Below are positions 1 to 6,078 of a stretch of DNA of 10,394 bases, in pieces. How positions within the stretch are numbered: position 1 is the first letter of the stretch; every line of letters begins with the position of its first letter. A program made the position numbers and the translations under genes. Source of the DNA: Dehalococcoidia bacterium (GTDB taxonomy: Bacteria; Chloroflexota; Dehalococcoidia; SZUA-161); assembly GCA_014859215.1 (NCBI GenBank), contig JACUUS010000074.1, positions 1-10,394 on the forward strand. The letters are read 5' to 3'. The notes below the pieces were generated by a model. The model did not search any database. It was not told the origin of the DNA and saw only the letters and a list, made by a program, of their open reading frames with translations.

Positions 1-15
1 GCGTCAGCCGAAAAG

Positions 16-41
16 GTAGCGGCGGGCCAACGGGCCGCCCA
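16..41 (+). repeat. Short palindromic repeat, copy 1
   Basis: The core reads gtagcggcgggccaacgggc followed by cgccca. ggcgg (21-25) can pair with ccgcc (35-39). An identical core occurs at 62-87 and a nearly identical one at 10303-10327. It looks like a REP-like extragenic palindrome; its function is unknown. Confidence 0.7.
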
Positions 42-61
42 AGGGGCGTGCGGCGGCACAT

Positions 62-161
62 GTAGCGGCGGGCCAACGGGCCGCCCAGGGGGGTGGCAGG
101 GTGGGGGATTACGTTGGGACAACGGCCCGGTTATCATTCCGACAATTCACCCTACCCTCAC
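62..161 (+). repeat. Dispersed ~100-bp intergenic element, left copy
   Basis: It begins with the palindromic core (62-87), continues through a G-rich stretch with ggtggcagg and ggggattacg, and ends with cccggttatc, caattcacc and taccctcac. The same order of blocks recurs at 10303-10394 in the same orientation, with a few substitutions and small deletions in the G-rich part. It has no coding potential, so it is a non-coding repeat family rather than a transposase-bearing element. Whether it is mobilised in trans (MITE-like) cannot be judged here. Confidence 0.75.
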
Positions 162-234
162 ACCCCACCCACACCCCGCCGCTTTATCAACGCATGCTTC
201 ACACATACAGGCGACCGGCCACGTACCAGCATCG

Positions 235-433
235 GGCGACCCACCGGCTCGCCCCTACAACCCCTTCCCTCCACCCAATATCCAACAACGTCGTTTCTTC
301 AGATAGACAGGCCCGACGGCCATCTACACACGCAGGCGACCCACCGGCTCGCCGCTACAGCCCTTCCCTCCACCCAATATCCATGTAACGTCGTTTCTTC
401 AGATAGACAGGCCGACGGCCATCTACACACGTA
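235..433. repeat. Tandem ~100-bp direct repeat (two units)
   Basis: Unit 1 (235-334) and unit 2 (335-433) share ggcgacccaccggctcgcc, ttccctccacccaatatcca, cgtcgtttcttcagatagac and cggccatctacacacg. They differ by only a few substitutions and single-base indels. Each unit opens with a small palindrome (ggcga pairs with tcgcc). A degenerate extra start, ggcgacc, occurs at 210, and a third truncated unit begins at 434. Read on the minus strand the units contain gtagcggcgagcc, which relates them to the gtagcggcgggcc palindromes at 16 and 62. Confidence 0.8.
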
Positions 434-461
434 GGCAGGCCTCGGCCTGCCGCTACAACCC
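434..461. repeat. Palindrome opening a truncated third repeat unit
   Basis: ggcaggcc (434-441) and ggcctgcc (444-451) form a perfect 8-bp inverted repeat around two bases, followed by gctacaaccc as in the preceding units. Only the head of the unit is present. It has no T-tract, so it is unlikely to be an intrinsic terminator. Confidence 0.6.
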
Positions 462-508
462 ACCATACCTCCCGCGCATCCAACCCCAACAACCCCATCC
501 CCCCGTGG

Positions 509-537
509 TTGACGGCGTTCCTGCACGAATCTATAAT
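509..537 (+). promoter_or_regulatory. Sigma-70-type promoter of the 834-residue oxidoreductase gene
   Basis: TTGACG (509-514) and TATAAT (532-537) are separated by exactly 17 bases, a near-perfect vegetative promoter. The predicted start near 543-545 leaves a leader of only about 10-12 bases before the ATG at 555. The ribosome binding site gggggtga would then sit at the very 5' end of the message. Confidence 0.8.
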
Positions 538-554
538 TCTCCGGGGGTGAAGAT

Positions 555-3059
555 ATGCCGCTACTTAGACTCACCATCGACGATATCGAGGTAGAGGTAG
601 AGGAGGGCAGGACGGTCCTCCAGGCCGCCATGAAAGCGGGTAAATACATCCCCGCGCTTTGCGCTCACCCCGATTTGCCGCCGGCGCCGGGCCTGAAGGC
701 CGACAGGACTGTCTTTCTTGCCGGCAAACCGTTCGACAGCACTGGTCCCGGAAGCGAATACCAGGGATGCGGCCTCTGCGCAGTGGAGATCCAGGGCGTG
801 GAGGGCCTGCCCCTTTCGTGCAGCCTGCCGGTCAGGGAGGGCATGGTTGTCCGCACAAGCACCCCGGAGGTGCAGGAATTCCGCCGTGAAAGGCTGAAGG
901 ACATCCTGTCGAAGCATCCCCACGCCTGCCTGACGTGCAAGCAGAGGGAGGGGTGCAGTCCCTTCGAATCATGTCCGAACAGCATCCCGGTGCTCGAACG
1001 CTGCTGCTCGAAGCTTGGCTACTGCGAGCTGCAGGGTGTCGCGGACTACGTTGGGGTGCGGGACGACATTCCCCGCTACAGGCACAGAGAACTCCCGGTT
1101 AACAGGGGCGAACCCCTCTTCGACCAGGACTACAATATTTGTATAGGGTGCACCCGATGCGTAAGGGTGTGCCGCGACGTCCGGGGCGTGGGCGCACTGG
1201 GCTTCATTGTCCGCAACGGTGAGGTCCTGGCCGGCCCGATCGCCCCGACCCTGGCGGAATCGGGCTGCAAGTTCTGCGGCGCATGCGTGGAGGTATGCCC
1301 CACCGGCGCACTCCTCGACCGCGACGTCAAGCGCGCGGAAAGAGAGGCCGCGCTTGTCCCCTGTACGGACGCGTGTCCCGCCGGGGTGGACGTCCCGCGC
1401 TACGTACGGCTCCTGGCGGAAGGCAGGTTCGAAGAAGCCCTGCAGACGGTCAGGGAGAAGGCGCCGTTCCCGCGCGTGCTCGGCAGGGTCTGTTTCCATC
1501 CGTGCGAGGCGGTGTGCCGTCGCGGCCGGATCAACGAACCCATCGCCATCGCTGCCCTCAAGCGAGCGGCGGCGGAACTCGGCGCTTCCGCCGAAGACCC
1601 GGTACCGGCCGCAAGCCCCACGGGAAAGAAGGCGGCCGTTGTAGGCTCGGGACCCGCCGGTCTCACAGCGGCATACTGCCTGGCGAGGCGCGGTCATGCG
1701 GTGACCGTATTCGAAGCCCTGCCCGAGCCGGGAGGCATGATGAGGGTGGGAATACCGGCGTACCGGCTTCCCCGTGATGTTCTCAACAGCGAGATAGACC
1801 GGATAAGAGAGGCCGGTGTTGACATAAAGACCAACAGCCGGGTCGAATCCCTGGACGGGCTGTCCGCACAGGGCTTCAATGCCGTATATGTTGCAACAGG
1901 CGCTCACAGAGGCCTCAGGCTCGGTGTCCAGGGCGAGGACTCCGGCGGCGTTACGGACTGCCTGTCTTTTCTGAGGGACGTTAGCGAGGGCCGGAAGGTG
2001 GCAACAGGGGACAGGGTGGCGGTAATCGGCGGGGGCAATGCCGCCGTGGATGCCGCGCGCACGGCTCTCCGCCTCGGGGCGAAGGATGTCACCGTAGTCT
2101 ACAGGCGGTCGAGGGAAGAGATGCCCGCCAGCCCTGAAGAGGTCGAGGGCGCACTGGAGGAGGGCGTGCAGGTCCTTTTCCTGGCTGCGCCGTCGAAGAT
2201 CACTCCCGCAAATGGCAAGCTGCGCCTTGAATGCCTCAGGATGGAGCTTGGCGAGCCCGATGCGAGCGGCAGGAAGAGGCCGGTCCCGGTGCAGGGCAGC
2301 GAGTTCGAATCCGAGCACGATTTGATAATAGCGGCAATCGGGCAGGCCCCCGACGTGCCGGACGGGTTTGAGCTGGACGTGATAGGCGGGGGGAGGATCA
2401 AGATCGACCCTGCCACCATGGCCACGAATATCAAGGGCGTTTTTGCGGGCGGCGATGCGGCTACCGGGCCCGCTTCCGTGATCGAGGCAATAGCTGCGGG
2501 AAGGAAAGCGGCCGTCTCCATAGACAAATTCCTGGGAGGAAGCGGCGATATCGACGTGGAGAAGTCTCGTGAAACAGGAGAACCCTGGCTGGGGCGCGAC
2601 GAGGGATTCGCCGGCAGGAGACGGGCGGTGGTCCCATGCCTGCCACCGGGCGAGCGCAAGAAGAGCTTTGCCGAAGCGGACACGGGCTTGGACGCCGCTG
2701 CCGGAGTGACGGAGGCGTCCCGCTGCCTCAGGTGCGACCTCCGGTTCCAGATCGCCGAAGCCCCCAGACCGCCCGATGAATGGCTGGCCTTTACCAGGGA
2801 AAACGTGGAGGCTGCGCCCGAGTCCGACGGCGTCTTCCGGCTGTTCGACGATCAGAAGCAGGTCATCTACATCGGCAGCGGGCCGAACCTGCGTGAGTCG
2901 CTGGAGGAGCAGATGGACTCGATAGACGACTGGGTAAAAAAAGCCAGGTACTTGCATTATGAGCAGACCTTGATGTATACTATGAGGGAAAGCGAACTCA
3001 TTCAGCAGTATCTCCAAGAGCACGGCAGTATGCCGGAGGGAAACGAAGAGTTCTTTTGA
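555..3059 (+). CDS. NuoG-like/GltD-like iron-sulfur flavoprotein oxidoreductase with GIY-YIG-like tail
   Basis: Predicted cytoplasmic electron-transfer enzyme of 834 residues, probably moving electrons between NAD(P)H and iron-sulfur carriers. Domains in order: 2Fe-2S ferredoxin (C36, C72, C75, C89); NuoG-type His/Cys cluster motif H121-x3-C125-x2-C128-x5-C134; two 4Fe-4S sites (C196/199/202/206 and C238/241/244/248); GltD-type cysteine region (C270, C274, C313, C317, C321); FAD Rossmann GSGPAG at 364-369; NAD(P)H Rossmann from GGGNAA at 492-497; FAD-closing segment GVFAGGDAA at 628-636; a CLRC pair at 724-727. Residues 758-825 then resemble the UvrC-type GIY-YIG fold (GVF...YIG, R780, E812). 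The start is set by gggggtga four bases upstream and by the promoter. No partner subunit (NuoE/F, GltB, formate dehydrogenase or hydrogenase) is adjacent, so substrate and partner remain open. The oxidoreductase assignment is firm; the physiological role is not. Confidence 0.85.
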   Translation: MPLLRLTIDDIEVEVEEGRTVLQAAMKAGKYIPALCAHPDLPPAPGLKADRTVFLAGKPFDSTGPGSEYQGCGLCAVEIQGVEGLPLSCSLPVREGMVVRTSTPEVQEFRRERLKDILSKHPHACLTCKQREGCSPFESCPNSIPVLERCCSKLGYCELQGVADYVGVRDDIPRYRHRELPVNRGEPLFDQDYNICIGCTRCVRVCRDVRGVGALGFIVRNGEVLAGPIAPTLAESGCKFCGACVEVCPTGALLDRDVKRAEREAALVPCTDACPAGVDVPRYVRLLAEGRFEEALQTVREKAPFPRVLGRVCFHPCEAVCRRGRINEPIAIAALKRAAAELGASAEDPVPAASPTGKKAAVVGSGPAGLTAAYCLARRGHAVTVFEALPEPGGMMRVGIPAYRLPRDVLNSEIDRIREAGVDIKTNSRVESLDGLSAQGFNAVYVATGAHRGLRLGVQGEDSGGVTDCLSFLRDVSEGRKVATGDRVAVIGGGNAAVDAARTALRLGAKDVTVVYRRSREEMPASPEEVEGALEEGVQVLFLAAPSKITPANGKLRLECLRMELGEPDASGRKRPVPVQGSEFESEHDLIIAAIGQAPDVPDGFELDVIGGGRIKIDPATMATNIKGVFAGGDAATGPASVIEAIAAGRKAAVSIDKFLGGSGDIDVEKSRETGEPWLGRDEGFAGRRRAVVPCLPPGERKKSFAEADTGLDAAAGVTEASRCLRCDLRFQIAEAPRPPDEWLAFTRENVEAAPESDGVFRLFDDQKQVIYIGSGPNLRESLEEQMDSIDDWVKKARYLHYEQTLMYTMRESELIQQYLQEHGSMPEGNEEFF

Positions 3060-3082
3060 CAACTGAATAGCGCCGGTAAACT
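3056..3082 (+). promoter_or_regulatory. Candidate promoter for the 5S rRNA gene
   Basis: A perfect TTGACA (3056-3061) overlaps the TGA stop of the upstream gene. TAAACT (3077-3082) matches the -10 consensus at 4 of 6 positions. The 15-base spacing is short. Transcription from about 3089 would give a roughly 12-base precursor leader before mature 5S. The alternative is read-through from the promoter at 509, because no terminator separates the upstream gene from 5S. Confidence 0.4.
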
Positions 3083-3100
3083 GCTTCTTAGGTAAGATTG

Positions 3101-3223
3101 CTTCCTGGTGATCATAGCGGGGCGGAACCACCCGTTCCCATCCCGAACACGGAAGTGAAACTCCCCAGCGCAGACGATACTGAGGGGGCAACCCCTTGCG
3201 GAAAATATGCCATTGCCAGGAAG
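3101..3223 (+). rRNA. rrf: 5S ribosomal RNA (orphan)
   Basis: The universal 5S core is present: atagcgg, then cccgttcccatcccgaacac, ggaagtgaaac and ccccagcg. The ends form the terminal helix: gcttcctggt at 3100-3109 pairs with gccaggaagc at 3215-3224, with one G-U pair. The length of about 120 bases is normal. No 16S, 23S or tRNA gene lies on either side. A strong intrinsic terminator follows directly, so this is an independently ended 5S transcript rather than the tail of an rRNA operon visible here. Exact mature ends are uncertain by one or two bases. Confidence 0.95.
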
Positions 3224-3228
3224 CTTAG

Positions 3229-3275
3229 AATAGCCCAAATTCCGATAAGTTAGGTAAATTTGGGCTATTTTGTTC
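3229..3275 (+). terminator. Intrinsic terminator of the 5S rRNA gene
   Basis: aatagcccaaatt (3229-3241) pairs perfectly over 13 bp with aatttgggctatt (3257-3269) around a 15-base loop, followed by a T-rich stretch (ttgttct). It lies five bases after the mature 5S end. Confidence 0.85.
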
Positions 3276-3297
3276 TGAGGATGGGATATGATAAAAT
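3270..3297 (+). promoter_or_regulatory. Candidate extended -10 promoter of clpC
   Basis: TTGTTC (3270-3275), 16 bases, then TAAAAT (3292-3297) preceded by TGA, which makes an extended -10 element. It starts in the tail of the 5S terminator and would give a leader of about 50 bases. I see no CIRCE inverted repeat and no CtsR heptad direct repeat nearby, so heat-shock control of the usual Gram-positive kind is not evident. Confidence 0.5.
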
Positions 3298-3355
3298 CGA
3301 GTTTGACTGGTACTACTAAAACCCGGGGTCCAGGGAGCCCGGTTGGGGACAGTTT

Positions 3356-5812
3356 ATGAGTAATAGATTCGACAAATTCACAGAGCGAGCGCGCAAAGTC
3401 CTGGCTCTCGCTCAGGAAGAAGCCAGGAGATTCAACCACAACTACATAGGCACCGAACACATATTGCTTGGCCTGGTGCGTGAAGAGGAGGGGATGGCGG
3501 CCAAGATTCTATCCAATCTTGGCGTCGGACTTAACAAGGTCAGGGCCGCTGTGGAGTTCATTATCGGCCGCGGTGAAGGCGCGACCCAGAATGAGGTCGG
3601 CCTTACCCCTCGCGCAAAGAAGGTAATAGAGCTTGCCGTGGACGAAGCCCGTTTCCTCGGCCACCAGTATATCGGCACCGAGCACATCCTCCTCGGACTC
3701 CTCCGGGAGGGTGAAGGTGTCGCCGCCGGCGTGCTGGAGAGCCTGGGAGTGAGTATCGAGCGGGTCCATTCCGAGCTTAACCGCGCTCTCAGCCAGGCAA
3801 CGCCGCATACGACGGCACGTACAGCTACCAAGACGCCAACCCTGGACCAGCTGGGTGTTGACTTGACAGCCGCTGCGCGCGCCGGGAAGCTCGATCCTGT
3901 AATCGGGCGCACCAAGGAGATCGAGCGGGTAATCCAGGTGCTGAGCAGGCGGACCAAGAACAATCCGGTCCTTATCGGCGAGCCGGGCGTGGGAAAGACG
4001 GCGATAGCCGAGGCTATAGCGCACCGGATCGCTTCCAACGATGTTCCGGAGACTCTGCAGGGCAAGAGGCTGCTCACCCTCGATGTGGGTTCGCTTGTAG
4101 CGGGAACCAAGTACAGGGGTGAGTTCGAAGAGCGACTGAAGAAGGTAATCGACGAGATCAAGGCCGCCAGCAACTGTGTCCTGTTCATCGACGAGATACA
4201 TACACTGGTCGGCGCGGGCGCCGCGGAAGGCGCTGTCGACGCGGCCAGCATTCTTAAGCCTTCGCTTTCGCGGGGCGAGGTCCAGTGTATAGGCGCGACC
4301 ACGCTTGACGATTACCGCAAGCACGTCGAACGCGACGCTGCGCTTGAGCGCCGGTTCCAGCCTATACTTGTGGAAGAGCCTTCCGCCGAGCAGACTATCG
4401 ACATCTTGAGGGGAATCAAGAGCCGGTACGAGGACTATCACCGCCTGACCATAGACGATGAGGCGCTCAAGACCGCTGCCGGACTGGCCGCCAGGTACAT
4501 ACCTGACAGGTTCCTGCCGGATAAGGCGATCGACCTCATTGACGAGGCTTCTTCGCGGCTGCGTATCAAGCGGGCCAACCTCCCCCTGGGCCTTACCGAA
4601 GCGATGCATGCTCTCGAATCGGTCCGCACGGAGAAGAACCAGGCTATGGCAGCCCAGCAGTACGAGAATGCCGCTGAGCTGCGCGAGCGCGAACTGAACC
4701 TGAATGACAAGGTCGAGGAGCTTCGCCAGGACTGGCAGAAGAAGCAGGACGACGGCCTGGACAAGGTGGTGACCGAGGAACACATCGCTGAAGTCGTCAG
4801 CATGTGGACGGGTATCCCCGTGACCAGGCTTGCCGCCGACGAGACCACGAGGCTGCTCCAGATGGAAGAAGTCCTGCACAAGAGAATAGTCGGCCAGGAC
4901 GAGGCCATCACGGCTATCTCCAAGTCTGTCAGAAGGGCCCGCGCCGGGTTGAAGGACCCGCGACGCCCCATAGGCAGCTTCATCTTCCTCGGACCTACGG
5001 GTGTCGGAAAGACTGAGCTGGTGAGAGCCCTCTCCGAATTCATGTTTGGCAGCGAGGAAGCCTTGCTAAGGCTCGATATGTCCGAGTTCATGGAGAAGCA
5101 CGCCGTAGCTCGACTGGTGGGCGCGCCTCCCGGATACGTAGGCTACGACGAGGGCGGGCAGTTGACCGAGTCCGTAAGACGTAAGTCGTACTCCGCGATC
5201 CTGCTGGACGAAATAGAAAAAGCACATCCGGACGTGTTCAACATACTGCTCCAGATTTTTGATGACGGGCATCTCACGGATGCCAAGGGACGGCGGGTTG
5301 ACTTCCGCAATACTATCATCATCATGACGAGCAATATCGGTTCGGAACTCATACGGAAAGAGAGCTCCATCGGGTTCATCTCCCGGACAGATGAAAAGAA
5401 GGTGGCCCAGCTTTCGTACGATAAGATGAAGGACAGGGTGCTGGACGAGATGAAGAAGACGTTCCGCCCCGAGTTCCTTAACCGCATCGACGGTGTGGTG
5501 GTCTTCCATCCGCTTTCCAGGGAGCATATCCGCCAGATAGTTGAGCTGATGCTCAAGCAGATCGAGAAGCAGCTCCAGGAGAAGTTCATAACCCTGAGTA
5601 TGACCGACGAGGCTAAGAACTACCTGGGCGAGAAGGGATACGATCCCGCTTTCGGCGCTCGGCCGCTGAGGCGGATCATCGAGAGGCTGATCGAAGACCC
5701 GCTTTCCGAAGCCCTGCTTGAGGGCAGGTTCCGCTCCGGTGAAACGGTGATGATCGATGTCCAGAACGGCGAGATCGTCCTCAACCCCGCTACTCTGACC
5801 ACCGTACCATGA
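3356..5812 (+). CDS. clpC: ATP-dependent Clp protease ATP-binding subunit ClpC
   Basis: Class I Clp/Hsp100 unfoldase, a cytoplasmic hexamer that unfolds substrates and feeds them to ClpP. Two Clp_N repeats occupy residues 1-70 and 82-146, each with NYIGTEHILLGL or QYIGTEHILLGL. AAA+ module 1 has Walker A GEPGVGKT (208-215), Walker B VLFIDE (275-280) and arginine finger R332/R333. A ClpC-type middle domain with a UVR-like segment spans about 415-470. AAA+ module 2 has Walker A GPTGVGKT (546-553), Walker B ILLDE (615-619) and sensor-2 GARPLRR (767-773). IGF (672-674) lies where the ClpP-docking loop is expected, so it should couple to ClpP. At 818 residues it is full length. The start fits the family N-terminus; the ribosome site (ggggac, 3345-3350) is weak. 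It is monocistronic, with its own candidate promoter and terminator. ctsR, mcsA and mcsB are not upstream. Confidence 0.97.
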   Translation: MSNRFDKFTERARKVLALAQEEARRFNHNYIGTEHILLGLVREEEGMAAKILSNLGVGLNKVRAAVEFIIGRGEGATQNEVGLTPRAKKVIELAVDEARFLGHQYIGTEHILLGLLREGEGVAAGVLESLGVSIERVHSELNRALSQATPHTTARTATKTPTLDQLGVDLTAAARAGKLDPVIGRTKEIERVIQVLSRRTKNNPVLIGEPGVGKTAIAEAIAHRIASNDVPETLQGKRLLTLDVGSLVAGTKYRGEFEERLKKVIDEIKAASNCVLFIDEIHTLVGAGAAEGAVDAASILKPSLSRGEVQCIGATTLDDYRKHVERDAALERRFQPILVEEPSAEQTIDILRGIKSRYEDYHRLTIDDEALKTAAGLAARYIPDRFLPDKAIDLIDEASSRLRIKRANLPLGLTEAMHALESVRTEKNQAMAAQQYENAAELRERELNLNDKVEELRQDWQKKQDDGLDKVVTEEHIAEVVSMWTGIPVTRLAADETTRLLQMEEVLHKRIVGQDEAITAISKSVRRARAGLKDPRRPIGSFIFLGPTGVGKTELVRALSEFMFGSEEALLRLDMSEFMEKHAVARLVGAPPGYVGYDEGGQLTESVRRKSYSAILLDEIEKAHPDVFNILLQIFDDGHLTDAKGRRVDFRNTIIIMTSNIGSELIRKESSIGFISRTDEKKVAQLSYDKMKDRVLDEMKKTFRPEFLNRIDGVVVFHPLSREHIRQIVELMLKQIEKQLQEKFITLSMTDEAKNYLGEKGYDPAFGARPLRRIIERLIEDPLSEALLEGRFRSGETVMIDVQNGEIVLNPATLTTVP

Positions 5813-5835
5813 GTACGGGAAAGTAAACGAAGTAC

Positions 5836-5874
5836 AACCGGCGTTCGCGGCTCCGCGAACGCCGGTTTCGCTTT
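5836..5874 (+). terminator. Intrinsic terminator of clpC
   Basis: aaccggcgttcgcgg (5836-5850) and ccgcgaacgccggtt (5853-5867) form a perfect 15-bp stem around two bases (in practice a small loop). A T-rich trailer, ttcgcttt, follows. It sits 23 bases after the clpC stop. Confidence 0.88.
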
Positions 5875-5918
5875 GCGCACCGGTTGCGTCCCCTTTCCCC
5901 CGGACCGTGACGTGCGCA
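5874..5918. promoter_or_regulatory. Imperfect dyad upstream of the ene-reductase promoter
   Basis: tgcgcac (5874-5880) and gtgcgca (5912-5918) form the outer arms; gtcc (5888-5891) and ggac (5902-5905) form the inner ones, with mismatches between. It ends 11 bases before the -35 hexamer. It could be a regulator site or chance in GC-rich DNA. Confidence 0.2.
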
Positions 5919-5929
5919 TGGGAATACCA

Positions 5930-5958
5930 TTGACAACGGGTATTTAATCGGCTAGTAT
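5930..5958 (+). promoter_or_regulatory. Sigma-70-type promoter of the ene-reductase/VOC operon
   Basis: A perfect TTGACA (5930-5935), 17 bases, then TAGTAT (5953-5958). The predicted start is near 5965, giving a leader of about 113 bases. It lies between the clpC terminator and the ene-reductase gene, so the operon is transcribed independently of clpC. Confidence 0.75.
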
Positions 5959-5962
5959 GCTT

Positions 5963-6012
5963 CCACTATGCACACAGGCAGCTTCGGATCTGCCGAAACC
6001 TCGCTTTAGTGG
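5963..6012 (+). promoter_or_regulatory. Structured 5' leader of the ene-reductase operon
   Basis: ccacta (5963-5968) can pair with tagtgg (6007-6012) and so close a domain. Inside, ggcag (5977-5981) pairs with ctgcc (5990-5994). Alternatively ttcgg (5983-5987) pairs with ccgaa (5993-5997); the two hairpins share bases and exclude each other. This matches no riboswitch class I recognise. The ribosome binding site at 6067-6074 lies further downstream. Confidence 0.35.
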
Positions 6013-6078
6013 CCACTCTGTCTTTTCACTCTTGTGTATGCTCCACGGTGACTCGAAAACATCCTGAAGGAGGTATGA

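Larger units (their letters stand above)
1..500. other. Gene-free, repeat-rich intergenic region
   Basis: No convincing coding sequence lies here. Open frames on both strands encode Pro/Thr/Arg-rich or low-complexity text, resemble no family I know and have no good ribosome binding site. The region consists of short palindromes beginning gtagcggc (or its complement), a tandem ~100-bp repeat, C-rich stretches and one copy of a dispersed element also present at the right edge of the window. The first gene's promoter starts just after it. Confidence 0.75.

Noticed and set aside
93..434. Small open frames in the left repeat region
   Set aside because: Low-complexity Pro/Thr/His text arises from the tandem repeat itself; there is no ribosome binding site and no family resemblance.
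235..461. CRISPR array
   Set aside because: Units of about 100 bases are near-identical throughout, without short repeats separated by unique spacers, and no cas gene is present.
2952..2981. Possible promoter inside the oxidoreductase gene (TTGCAT, 18 bases, TATACT)
   Set aside because: The -35 match is poor and the site sits in a conserved-looking coding stretch; the TTGACA at 3056 is a better candidate for 5S.
969..3191. Long minus-strand open frame (740 codons)
   Set aside because: It lies opposite the oxidoreductase and runs into the 5S gene. It resembles no family and is explained by GC-rich codon use of the real gene, whose cofactor motifs are unambiguous.
3303..3331. TTGACT at 3303 as the clpC -35 box
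   Set aside because: The sequence 17 bases downstream is G/C-rich (ggggtc) with no -10 element; the extended -10 at 3289-3297 fits better.
3509..4879. Minus-strand open frame (456 codons) opposite clpC
   Set aside because: It is a shadow of clpC. The + strand frame carries all AAA+ motifs; the reverse product matches nothing known.
5959..6078. tRNA or known riboswitch in the ene-reductase leader
   Set aside because: No cloverleaf, T-loop or recognised aptamer core is visible; only simple hairpins can be drawn.
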